A stretch of DNA of 64,000 nucleotides, taken from the NCBI RefSeq assembly GCF_963675165.1, contig NC_087388.1:750800-814799 (forward strand), read 5' to 3'. Below the pieces are notes generated by a model, which searched no databases, was not told the DNA's origin, and was given only the letters and a program-made list of their open reading frames with translations. Source of the DNA: Halichondria panicea. Its lineage: Eukaryota > Porifera > Demospongiae > Suberitida > Halichondriidae. Shown one piece after another: positions 35,350 through 47,366 of the stretch (position 1 is its first letter; each line of letters begins with the position of its first letter). The translations under genes and the position numbers were made by a program.

Positions 35350-35848
35350 TGAAGCATTCTCACTTTGTATAAGAAACAATTTATATAGTTCAGTATATTA
35401 GACTGAAGGAGAACTGAGAATTCGCTTTTTGAGTACATCAATATACAATTAATGAACAGTACAGTGCTATTTTGCCAAAACACTCTCAGTCATATATATA
35501 AAGGTGTTATTTACCACTTAATTAATTTATTAACACCACATGTACCGGCTGGCTTCTAAGAATGTCGCTATAGGTACAAAAATGACAAATAGCAACAGTT
35601 ATAAGGGTACATAGTTCGTAAGGTCACCAGAGGAGGTATGACATCCGCGCGTCGCCGCAGGAAGCTAGTTTTGACGACCCGTTTTGAGGTCCATATTCCT
35701 TATTCAAGTCAGTTCCATTGTGTGTTACCTAAACAAGCACTGGGCCGTTTATAGCTGCCAAGAGTATGATTGTGCACAGTTTGATGGTTATAGCTATTAG
35801 GTTTCAGCTTCAGGAGGGGTTGCCCCCCCCCCCCCCCCCCCAGTGTTG

Positions 35849-35911
35849 TAGTCTCATGAATCAGCCGCCCTTCTTTTGGGAAGACTGTGAGGTGCGGCTG
35901 ATTCATGAGAC
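35849..35911. repeat. short foldback element
   Basis: Arms TAGTCTCATGAATCAGCCGC and GCGGCTGATTCATGAGACTA around a loop of about 22 bases. Equivalent to 15943-16004 and preceded by the poly-C tract at 35823-35841. Confidence 0.85.
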
Positions 35912-36103
35912 TAGGGTTAGCTCTGTTTTGTGATGTGCTATTGAACTTTGACCCGGATATAAACTTGATGGTATATATGTCTTCTACCTATTGGAAGGCG
36001 TGGTCTCCGTATAAGTGAATGTGTGGGCGTACACAGTGTATAGTAGATGATGTCCATCCATTCTTCACAACCTCATGCAACCTAGTACCTCATGGAGTGC
36101 AGC

Positions 36104-39100
36104 ATGTATTGGAGTGTATTTGTCACCTTCTTACTTGCCTTTTCCTTCAAGGCTACTAATGGTGAGTGGAAAAGGATTATCAGCTAGGGCTGCCTAACCA
36201 AGCTGTTAATATTGGACTGACTATTGAATTGGCTAGACTGAACTGTTGTGTCTTGATTCTTCATAATTATGTACATAGACTACATGTATACCTAGAACAG
36301 GTGTTTTCAATGTATCAATTGTCTATGTATGCAGGTCAGGTCGAGGACATACTGGTTGGTACGCTCCCCAACTTCCAACACGGCATAGGAGGGCAGCTGT
36401 ATCTAAGGGATACAAAAACACTTGTCATTGAGAACTTCTCCTATGATGGACTCGGAGTAGGTACGTGGGCTGCATGAATCGCCATAGCAAAGAGGATGCT
36501 CATGCATGATGCATGCATAACAAAGATCATAGCAAAGATCACGATGCATGCATAACAAAGAGCATGGATGTATGCAAAGAGCACATGTGCAGCATATAGC
36601 ACTATAATATAGTCCACTGCGAGTTTTTTGTGTATATAATGGATTGTGTTCAGTACTTTCGTTGTATTTTTATGCCTCGAGGCGTAGCCGCACGAGGGAT
36701 ACGGTAAAGCTGACTGTGTGTGTGTGTGTGTATTCCAGCAGTAACTGCTCAACGGTTGCAATGCGACGAAAACTAACAGCTTCTATAGGCTTCTAGCCAC
36801 GTTCTCTTGGATTTTGATTCGTGGATTAGCAAACTAAAGCTTCTTTCTCGAGTTATGGCTAGTTTGACTCACATTGAAGGCTGTTGCAGTCTCTTCAGAA
36901 TCTTTCATAGCATCATCTGTTCGCACAAACTTTCTATTCAACATATGAGTTAGCCTTGCACTAAAGCGCTAGCTTTTTGTTAGCTACAAGACTCAGAAAA
37001 TATCTGTTAAAACAGCTAGCTAGCAGTAGCCATTTGTGAAATTGATCTCTTTGGACACACCCTTTAATTATTCCTGTGGATGTAATGCGCATGCGCGCTC
37101 ATTCCCCATGTGTGAGAAAATAATATCCAAGATCCAGGTCCAGATCCTCCTGGCAGAATCATCTTTGTCTTGAGGGCCTGGTAAGCCACAAAACACTACC
37201 ATATAACAACATAGATAATGCATGTACACAGGTCTTTTCTTCTTAGATATTATATACACTGAACTATACAGATCCTGGAAGAACTCTTTCTTGAGGTCCT
37301 GGTAAACCATGCACATAATACAATAAATAACAAAAATAGATGCATGTAAATAAGTGTTTTCTTCTCAGTGATTTCTTCTCAGTGACTTTATATAGATAAG
37401 CTAACTTTAATATAAAATTCATTTATAGATAACACTCTAATACTTTTGAGGGAAAGCAAAAACATGGCGAGAGGCATTAGCACAGCGCCAGCTTGAACAC
37501 TAGTTACACACTGTGTTTGTGTACATGCATAAATGTAGAATTGTCGGGTAAAGCTTGTTCAAGTAGTCACGTTTGCACAAAATAATTGCTATAGGCCATT
37601 CAAGCCACGTTGGTTTAGTTGGTAATTCAATTTTTGATAGGAAGATTGCAGTGATTTGATACCGTATTACTAGAATGTTTTGCGAGCATTAAACATTTGC
37701 GAAGTTTGCGATTGATCAATTCGCAACAATAAAATCGCAAAACCTAAATTATTACTAGTAAATACACACGATCCTTGCCAGAACGCAATAGTTAGATCGC
37801 AAAGGGTCAAATTTTCTGCTGATTTGGCTCATTCGCAAAGGTTTTTTCACCCGCAAAATATTCTAGTAATACGGTACCAACATCGCATGTAGGGTTTTAT
37901 GATAATGTGCCCTCGTGTGACATCATGGCCCACAAGTATTTTTGTGGGCAAATACACATACTCTATGTAATTTTGGAAATTAGAGCTATGCAAAAAACTA
38001 TTGATTGGTACCCTAAAATGTGACAGAAGGGCCACTTGGTGAAGTGCACTATATACTCAGCACAAAAAATAAATATATATATATCACCTGATCTAGAACG
38101 TTGGAAAGATTGGGCCACACCCAAAGTGATTGATCGGACGCACTGGCTGGCTCGGCATATTCTATATTGCTAGGCCATGCACTTGTGTTATAATTGCTGC
38201 ATGGAAATTGGCCAATTGCCAGCCGTTATTTTATACACTGATTGTTGAGTGTAGTGAAATCAGGATTATAATTATGTGCATGGAACCAATGCAAATGCCT
38301 CATAATTAGTGCTTGCAACAAACCTGTGCCAGCATGCAAATTTTTGTTTTTGTAAGGTTTACCATTACCGCAGTACTTTATTTGATCTCACTTTATACAG
38401 AAACCTTTCTCTACTACTTCAAGCCTGGCCAGGAGGCTGTGCACGGTGAAGGGATCTTCATTCCAGTGCCGGGTGGAAAGTAAGCAAGCAACTGCAAAAT
38501 TATGCATGCAGAGAAGGTTCGACATGCGTGCATTGATGTCATTTGCGGTCAGGTGATAACGTCCAAGGCCAATGCACAGCACTTTTAGTGATTTTTCGTG
38601 CACGCATGTCTGACCTTTGTATGCTCATACTGCACCATATACATTCTTTGATTGCCACAATTGATAACTATATATACACGCAGTTGCCACATAATCACGT
38701 TACCCTCCCTCATATGGCTTTTGTAATTGTGTTATCTGCAGCCCTGCAGATGGTAGCTTTGTGAATAGACGTCGCTATAGTGGAGAGCAGTTGGTGATTG
38801 ATTTGCCTGAGGGCACAGATGCGTGTGACATTGGGGAGCTGACCATTTGGTGTCGACCGTTTCGAGTATACTTTTCATCCATCACGCTTAATCATGACGT
38901 TTTATTTGTGAGTTATGTCATCAGTACAGCTGTTGGTTGGCATGTTTAGTCATGGTTTGATCTCACATACTGTATAGCAGCAGATATGTTTCGAGGGTAT
39001 AAATTTTTGCGGTTTTCGCTGATAAAGCATGTACAGCAGACATTTATATACATGTACCTAATATCGCATGCATGGATACATGCTGCAAAAAGGCTGCTAT

Positions 39101-42100
39101 TCCGTGAATATTAAATCTGCGAAAACCTCTCTAACGGTAATTCTGCAAAAGCTTATACCCTCGAAATATACCCGCTGGTCTTATGGTACCTATTGTTTGT
39201 ATACCTTATCTTGATGACCTCGACCACGAATTCATGATGGTGTAGCTAGCTTACCTATCTTGTTTCTTAACAGTACGTACATAGGACGAATTAATCTCAG
39301 GTATGCATGTCCACAATCAAAATCTGATTTATCTGTAACACAATGCTGTTGTTACAGTACCAGCTGTACCAGAGATAAGGCGCCTTTGAGTGGGTTTATG
39401 TAAATGAACTGTCTGACCACCAACCCCCATCTGGTATATATATGGCTGTTATGCCATCTGCATGGCATATACCCACGGGCTCCAGACTGGCCTCTATGGT
39501 CCATCTTTATGGCTTTTATATCATGCAGATGGCATGCAGGGGCGTACCTAGAAATTTTACGGGAAGGAGGCAACACCCCCGCAAAATGTTTGCCCGGAAA
39601 CCACACTCACTAATTATCGCGTAGAAGTGCATGCAAATGGCAGTAAACTGCTATTTACCTGCTCTTCTTCTCCAACAAAAGAGTGATAGAGCTCATTTTC
39701 TGCTCATTCTATAAATACCTAGTTAGCTAGTTATCCAGAAGTTGGCTAGCCAGAGCTATTAAAAGCTAGTGAGGTGAGTCACATAACACTTGTAGTTTAA
39801 TAGTACAGGAGGCAAGGGCCTCCTCTGCCTTATTGCTAGTTACGCCCCTGGCATGCATGTATATACATGTACATCTAGGCCACAGTGGCGTAGCCAGGAT
39901 TTTAGGAAGGGCCGGGCTCAAATCGGTTGAGCAGAGTCAGAGCAGGCGCTGAATAACACGAAATAAAAAAAAAAAAGGTCATCACCTTTTCCTCAGCATG
40001 CAGTCAGCATGCACATTAGATGGCCCCCTGCCCACATATCCATTGAATGACATCATTCTAGTAACTATGCATGCGTACAGTGCAGAATAAATCGACAGAT
40101 CACAGTGATTCAAGCTAAGTTGGAGTTGATGGAGCACAAAAGGGTGGGGCTCTAGCCCCGTCAGCCCCCATCTGCCTACGTCACTTGCTTTTCAGATGTT
40201 TTACGGCTCTATCCAAGTCGACGAGTATACTAGTTCTAAACCAGCTGTAGTTGCGCTTACACAAATATTATCTTTTCTTAAATCTAAATGTGCTATGTTA
40301 AGCCGATGCAAGATACGTACAACATCCACTAATGATCGTGTATACCATACACCCTTCACCTGGATATCAGGGACACTTGGTGGGGTCATGCATGCATAGG
40401 TTAACTTTTATAACTACCATGTATAGCGCAACATTTTCAAGGCACTTAAATTTCATGCAATGACCTCTAAAAGTATTTCAGGGAACGTGGGTATAGCTAT
40501 CTTACTGGAAGCACTCCCAGGCCACGCCTTTAATCTTTGCACATAAAAGAATTCGTGTAGGATTGCTAACCTACGAAAACAGCGAAAGTTAAGCCCCTAA
40601 CAAATTTCATGCTATACACTTAAAAGCATTTGTAGGTATATATGTAATATTATGTTTGTGGTTGAAAACAATAGTGTCATAGAGCATTTAATACTTGTTA
40701 CTTGAGATGTGGTATTTTCACAGGAGGAGCGTGCAGGGCCCGATGAAGAATGTCTCATCAAGGTAGGACTGCGTTTTAGTGTATACTACGTATAATTATA
40801 GTCACAGTGCACAATCCTATACATGTACACTGTTGACATTTGTGGTTTCCTCTCCATTACAGGGAAGAGGTTGGTTATAATAAGACCCCCAGCTGTTATT
40901 TTTGTTGGAAAGCTAAGCTAACTTACCATCATTGCCCTCCTTCCCCCAGTTCCTTCCACTGATAAGCCATCAGTTGAGACTACTACTAAAGGTTAGTTGA
41001 AGCTCTCAGTATATATATATTTGTACTATGGTTGCACCAAAGATCAAAGGCTTCAGTTGTAGTTTATACTACTTATACAACCTGTCTGACCACAGCCATG
41101 GTATATGGCAGTTATACCCTAGTGTATAACTGCCATATACCATGGCTGTGGTCAAACTACATGTACAGCTAGAACTGAATACAGTATCCCACCTTTGCAA
41201 CAAAATTGACACACTGTTTCAATTAAAACAATGACACACTACTCAATTCAATCAAATATTAGCAATATTAGAGTTAGAGAGAATTCAATACAAAACAGAC
41301 TACTATACTAATGATTTTAGTCAACATAAAAAGAGCCAAGTTCGAGCGATGAATAGTTCCAAAAAGGAGGTAAATTTGGAAGAACTCCGTGATCGTGAAT
41401 CGAACGATACTGGTTTGTTTGTGTTGCTTTTTTTCAACTTTCAATATTGGTTGTCACAACCTGCTTATTACATTGCTGCATGGGACCAGGAGCAGTAAGA
41501 AGGGTCCAGACTGCCAAGTGTTTCTCAGACTAAAGAGACTGCACTGCACTGGGCCAGTACAGTAGGCTTGTGGAATGATATTTTGGGGTACATTTGCACT
41601 CTTTGTAGACAAGTAGCACCAGTGTACTTTCTTGAAGTGCCTTCTATAAAGATGCAGAAACACAGCCTTCACAATTGCTTGCTTGAATCATAGACGCTTG
41701 CTTGAATCAGCCATCGCTTTTTAAAAAAATAGCAAATTCATTGCATAGCTATAGCAACAGTGACGTCAAACAGTAGTTATAAGCATATTCATTGAAGAAG
41801 CATGACAGGAAGTAGCTAAACATAGTAGTACAGTTCTAAACATAGTACAAGCCAGTTAAACTATGGCCTCTCGTGGTATATTTGCTTTACACGCTCGAGT
41901 AATCAGATAAACCAACTCGGCTGCGCCTCGTGGTTTATCAGATTACTCTCGCGTGTAAATCAAATATACCACTCGAGGCCATTGTTTAACTATAACATAT
42001 AGCCATGTGCATAATGATATGCTTCACGATTATACCCCCCCCCCCTGTAACTCATTCAGAAGAAGCTGTCACTACTGAAGGTGAGATGTGCATATTGATC

Positions 42101-45100
42101 ACATTATATATGTTTATTCATTTCCTAGATCTCATTAATGAATTCTCCCCCACAGCACCCCCCACAGGTGTGGAGATTGGAATGTTGCCCCCCAACTCAG
42201 ACTACAGTATTTCAGGAACTCTCTTTATACTGGACACAAAAACACTCCTCATCGAAGACTTCAACTACGATGGCAATGCACCAGGTGAGAGTATTACTTT
42301 AATAGTTTACCTGAATGCATATGAGCTGGTACGTTGTCATGTCAACTGCAGGTGCCTTTCTCTACTACTACCCTCCTGGTCAGGTTATAGACAAGAACGG
42401 TGGAGGTTTTTTCATACCAGTACCCGGTGGAAGGTGAGTCACACTCACATACACTATCTGCATAGCATCTCTGTTGAACATCGATCTTGTATACGTATAG
42501 TTGCCTTACCTTCATATACCATCAGCGTACACATGCAGTGATTGTTATTGTTTCTATTGATCTCCTATATACTCGATCTTGTTGGCAGAGAGAACGGAGG
42601 GTTTAAGATTGGACGTAGCTACTTTAATGAAGAACTCCTGGTCCCACTGCCTGAGGGCGTGGATGCGTGTGACATTGGCACGTTCACAATCTGGTGTATG
42701 CCATTCACTGTCTTCTTTACAGTCCTCCCCTTTCCAACTGAAAGGATATTTGTGAGTGAGGCATGAGGTAGCTTAAGAGGATTTAAAGCATGTATTGAAT
42801 TGTACTTCTATAATAGAGTTATCAGTTCACCAGTTTAAGAGATTAAGTTACCTTTGGAAATTACTTAGTTCAAAATCGTAGTTTTTTTTGTTTGTAGTGG
42901 TAGTGGTGGTGATCATTTACACTCACAGCACATTCACAGCACGCTCCTCTCTCCCCACTATATACTATAGGTGCAAGAAACCGATGAGTGCATTATTCAG
43001 GTAGGTACTCACATGCATGCAGTCTCACACACTGCAGCAAAGAAGTGTATAGCCCCACTGTAGTTGTGTACGTTCACCCTCAGCTTGTCTTTATCGTATC
43101 AAGTTGTACATGACTTACTGTACCCCACCTCTCACTCCCTGTACTCATTCTTCTGCAGCCTGGGTTGGGGACACTAGTACCATTCAAGTGTCCCAATAGA
43201 AGGAGCGTCGGTTCTGCTAGGGATTGTGATTTTGACAACTGTGCTGCCCTTGACGACCAGCTACAGCTGTCCTGGACTGTCAGAAATGATATGCAAATGA
43301 TTGACTTTAGACTCTGCGGCTGTCTAAGTGGTGATCCAAAGTCAGTTGGTGTTAGCTTGACACAAAATTGAATTATACATGTATATTCTTCCGTTCCATA
43401 CAGCCTGAACCAGTACATGGGATTCGGACTCAGTGGCAACACCAACCGGACACACATGATTGGGGCAGACCCTGTCATTACGTGGGTTGACGAGACCACT
43501 GGACCTCAAGCAGTCGACTATTTCCTCACTGGCTACTTCCAGGTATAGGACAACAAGTGTGTGTGTGTGCAGCTAAACCAGTGACAACAATGTGGTATGA
43601 TTGTTGTGGCTTAACTTAATTAGTGTTTTTTCGTGTAACATTTTTCTTTTGAAATCGGATTACAAGTTATATTGTTTGATCTCTCAATCTTTTGCTCCCC
43701 TTCCCCTGCAGTGTCGAGATGGTCGTGGTGCATGCCCTGACGAGGACCATTTCAGTGGTAGCTGCTCCAATGACATTGTCTCTGTGAGTGGATCCAGACA
43801 GGGAGGGCAGCAGTGTGTCATCTACAAACAAAGCTTCTCTACCAGTGAGTGTGTTTATAAAGCTGCTGTAGACAACATTCATGAGGACCAAGTAATGTGT
43901 ATAGCAACTCAATTGTTCCAGATAGTTGACCAATTTTACATTATGGAATAGCTTTCCCTTAATGTGAAGCTGGTAAATATTATTACAGTATGCTTGATTT
44001 GTAGTGTATATGTCTTCATGTGTTTGTGTGCAGATGACAGTACGTGTGATATTCCCATTGACCCTCTCAACATGGAACAGTACATTGTGTGGGGAGTGGG
44101 TGGTCTCGGAGAGACTGCTTTCCAACATTTCAAGAGAGCATCAGGTGAGCTACATGTACTTGTACTCATTGTATATTATCATGATACACTACCCTCTCTC
44201 TCTCTATGCAGCGTCTGACCCTCCCATCCATTTTGGTAGGACTCCAGTTAACATGTGTCCCCGTGAGGTCCAGTGCCGACAGTGCAGTGAACCATTTGAA
44301 GCAGCTGTGATTGAGGCTCTTGAAGACACTATCTTCTCTGTTAGCATAGGACCCTCTGGTGCTGACAGAGGCTATGAGGCCATTACTGGTGAGAGCTAGT
44401 GCATGAGATACAGTTTAGTTAGTATCTGTATATAGTGTTACGGCTACTTATTTGAGAGCATTGCTTATAGTGGCATGCAGCAGGCATGTAGTTAAATAGC
44501 TCTAGAGTACATGTAAGTGGAGAAACTGTTCAGTATACAAAGCTCATATTTACACTTCACTCTAGCAGAAAATGTATGTGGCAGATGCTGTTAATTTTCT
44601 GTTTTGTCATTAGATTTTTAGACTTTCTCATCTAGGCCTATACTGCCCTCCCTCGCACAGGTCAAGTGGGATGGGGCATTGCTTACTACATCAATAGCAC
44701 CTTGGTACCTGAGCTGGTGGTACAGAGAGGCCAGGCCTACGTGTTCATTGTAGAGGCAGGGAATAATCCTGACAACCCAGCCAATTATCACCCCTTCTAC
44801 ATCACTGATGATATTCACGGGAGTCGAGTGTTCAAAACACCTGAAGAGAAGATGGTGAATATATTATACATGCCATGACTCGTATTTATTAATTTAAATT
44901 TTTTTCAGGCTGAGACTGTATTTGCTGGTTTCGATGGTGACAACGTTACTGCAGGTATGATTGCATGCATGTGGGTACGTAGTGGAAGTTTAAACTTTGA
45001 TCACCTTCAATCTATTATTCTCCCGTACAGCTGGTCGACTTTGTGCATGCAGAGAGGGTGCCGAGGCTGCCAGGGTGAGAGAGAGTTGTGGGAGTCGCCA

Positions 45101-47106
45101 GGAATACGAGGAAAGTCAAGAGTGCGGCTGTGAAGAAGGGGGAGCAGCCATTCTAATTTGGATCCCTGACAAAGACACTCCAGACATAGTCTACTATCAG
45201 GTGTGGGGGGCTAGGGCTATAGAGAGGCCAACGTTGAAGGATGAGTAATAGAAGTTGCAATTTGTAGGCTCTAGGAGTCTCAGGGCTCTTTTACATGGAT
45301 GTACTTGTTAGTTTTTAACGGTCCCTAATAGTTTGGTGTTTGTTGTATCTATACATGTACGTGTGTGTATATATAGATCTCATGAACTGTATATACATTG
45401 ACTGACATCATCATTGTTTATCTCTACAGTGTGCCATTCACCTCAATCTGGGATGGAGGATCCGTGTACAAGACGCCCCAGGTAGATATAGGCACATTGA
45501 CCACATAGCTTACATGTATGTGAACTACAATAATAGTGAACATAACTCTAATTTCCCTGTCCAGATCCCTGCGACGAGTTGAGCTGTCCCTCCCACGCTA
45601 CTTGTGAGACGTATACAGATCCATTAGGTGGATCAGATGCTGCCTTCTGCCGCCCGTCCTGTGAGTTGGAGAATGGTGGTTGTGCTGAGGACGAGGTCTG
45701 TTCTCTTGTGGAACAAACTAATTGCCTTGCTGATGGACCCTGTCCACCTACTGTGCAGTGCTCTCCTCCAGGTAATCTAATAGAGCTACTATATACCTTC
45801 ATATTTCTGTCATCTCAGCTATAGGTACCCGTTGCTCACATGCAATTATCTTACAGATCCTTGCAGTACATTTAGATGCCGAAGGGGCTACAGGTGTCAA
45901 GTGTACGAGCCGACCAATGAGGCGTACTGTGAGCCAGCATGTGACCTGTTTAATGGCGGGTGTACTACGGGAACCTACTGCATTCTTCGCCAAGATCGCA
46001 ATTGCAGTGAGGGCCCGTGTCCATCTCTAAAGAGCTGTTGTTTTTTCCCGCGCTGTGACATGCACGTCTGTAGCGCCAAGGAGAACAGGAGAAGCCCATG
46101 CATTATTGAGTGAGAAGAAAATATCCATATTATACACCATAGCCCTATACCCACCCTCCCCCCTTTGTGTCGCTCGTTTAAACAAGGGAATGAATATTTC
46201 ATATTCAGCCATACTAATAATAGTACCAAGAATAGTACTCTTGATAGCACCCATAGAACTTGTACATTTAGTAGTATAACAATTACGGGTAATATAGTAT
46301 GGCTAAAAGTGCAATATGGTACGCCCCGTGCAATTAGTAACCTTGCCATTGCTTGCATGCATGCATGCTACTCGTGCTATTAATCCCTTATTGCACGAGT
46401 AACCATACTATTGATTTTTAATCGTGTATGATGAAGTTCTCATTAACATTTTCAGTCGCGTCTGTTATTCGAAAACAATACGTTAATTGTCATTGATTGC
46501 ACGCTGTCAACGACGACGTGCAATTATTGGACTGGATGTGATACGGGATTAATTGCTGTACACTCTGGACCAGTCACTATAATAGCACATTATAATAATT
46601 ATTATAATAATTTATACGTTATATACAGACCTTAATTAATAATAATGCCTCTCTCAATTCCGCCACATGCAGTGCAGAGGATTCCCAATGTGATGAAGAG
46701 GAGTGTCCATTTACTTACTGTCGTAATTGTTACTTCTCGTCCCAAAATCAGCCATTGCCAGGCAACTGTGGGACATGTAGTGAACACGATATCTTTAATA
46801 AATGTACTCAAAGATGGGCAACTTGCACCAGAAGAGCACATTTAGCTGCTTATGGACAGGTAAGATATACAGTAGAATTAAAGATGATCTCTCTAGAAAA
46901 GACAAGGGATCGAGGCTCTATTACTTGTTTTCATACTGTATTGTACGTACCATTAACTGCATGGTCATTATTATTAACCCCACCACCCACCCCACACACA
47001 CACACCCACCCACCCCACACACACACACACATAGGCATGGCCTCGTCAGTCTCTAAGGAAAGAGGAGGATTTTCGCTGTCACATACTTCCATGTCCATCA
47101 CTCTGA
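36104..47106 (+). CDS. SkelC: DM13-DOMON-Skeletor protein with one Cys domain
   Basis: Predicted 954-residue secreted protein. Exons: 36104-36161, 36335-36460, 38401-38479, 38742-38907, 40724-40762, 40863-40869 (microexon), 40950-40991, 42060-42080, 42156-42284, 42352-42433, 42589-42751, 42971-43000, 43159-43340, 43404-43542, 43712-43844, 44034-44144, 44212-44388, 44661-44854, 44909-44954, 45031-45200, 45430-45481, Cys 45565-45771, 45857-46109, 46673-46859, 47035-47106. Residues: signal 1-19, DM13 20-156, linker, DM13 180-314, DOMON 315-465, Skeletor cupredoxin-like region 466-715, one Cys unit 716-784, Cys-rich C terminus 785-954 ending CHILPCPSL. Two in-frame stops just after the microexon donor (40878 on) mean that segment must be intron. 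An in-frame ATG at 36092 would add four residues; 36104 was chosen to match paralogues. Introns are enlarged by inserted elements. Confidence 0.87.
36480..38400. other. SkelC intron 2, element-rich
   Basis: A 1.9-kb intron with no gene seen. It begins with the AAAGATCATAGC minisatellite (to about 36570). About 36670-37650 is unrelated to the SkelA and SkelB introns and includes two CCTGGTAA(G/A)CCA-containing segments near 37170 and 37300. A MITE lies at 37660-37876. From about 38080 it again resembles the other paralogues. Confidence 0.6.
37660..37876. mobile_element. MITE, TACCGTATTACTAGAA family (best copy)
   Basis: 217 bases with good inverted ends TACCGTATTACTAGAATGTT and ATATTCTAGTAATACGGTA. 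The interior is in reverse orientation to the 5010 copy (CACGATCCTTGCCAGAACG). No coding capacity. Confidence 0.88.
38908..40723. other. SkelC intron 4 with several transposon remnants
   Basis: No gene seen. It contains a decayed TACCGTATAGCG MITE (38969-39178). A segment flanked by GGGGCGTACCTAG and CTAGTTACGCCCC (39540-39850) looks like a short TIR element. A second one runs from GTGGCGTAGCCAGGA to TGCCTACGTCACTTG (about 39885-40185). The local open frames near 39352-39624 and 40196-40399 lie inside or beside these and resemble no protein. Confidence 0.6.
41087..41154. repeat. 68-bp perfect hairpin
   Basis: Arms of 31 bases (TGACCACAGCCATGGTATAT...) complementary without mismatch around a 6-base loop CCTAGT. 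It lies in the SkelC intron between the two linker exons. Confidence 0.93.
41872..41992. repeat. ~120-bp imperfect foldback
   Basis: Arms TATGGCCTCTCGTGGTATAT... and ...CAAATATACCACTCGAGGCCA, with inner inverted GTAATCAGATAAACCA / GGTTTATCAGATTAC. Probably a foldback MITE. Together with 41000-41870 it makes this SkelC intron about 1 kb longer than in A and B. Confidence 0.8.
46110..46672. other. SkelC penultimate-region intron with inserted foldback
   Basis: This intron is 563 bases, against 172 in SkelA and 152 in SkelB. The extra sequence includes an imperfect inverted repeat at about 46296-46411 (AGTATGGCTAAAAGTGCAAT / TTGCACGAGTAACCATACT) and a very AT-rich stretch near 46580-46620. No gene seen. 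Confidence 0.65.
46980..47031. repeat. (CCCA/CA)n tract before last SkelC exon
   Basis: C- and CA-rich repeat ending at the ATAG acceptor of the final SkelC exon. SkelA and SkelB have shorter CA tracts at the same position. Confidence 0.85.
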
Positions 47107-47366
47107 TTTATTCTAACAGACTATAAGAAACATTTTAGCTATAATTTTAGAGGGAGAATTGAGAATTGCTTTTGAATAAGTACATTCGTAAGTATAAATT
47201 ATGAACAAATGAAGTTAATTATTGTCAAAACAATGCTATTTTGCCAAACATTTTGTAAAAGTTATGTAACAGCACACAGCTAGCTTCTAAAAAAGGTCGT
47301 TAGGGACAAAAAAACATGTAGTTCGTAAGATTCAATGTATAAGGACACAGTAATAGCTACATGTAA

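Noticed and set aside
37606-37660. tRNA-like segment (GGTTTAGTTGGTAATTC)
   Set aside because: The B-box-like stretch does not fold into a cloverleaf with matching acceptor stem by eye.
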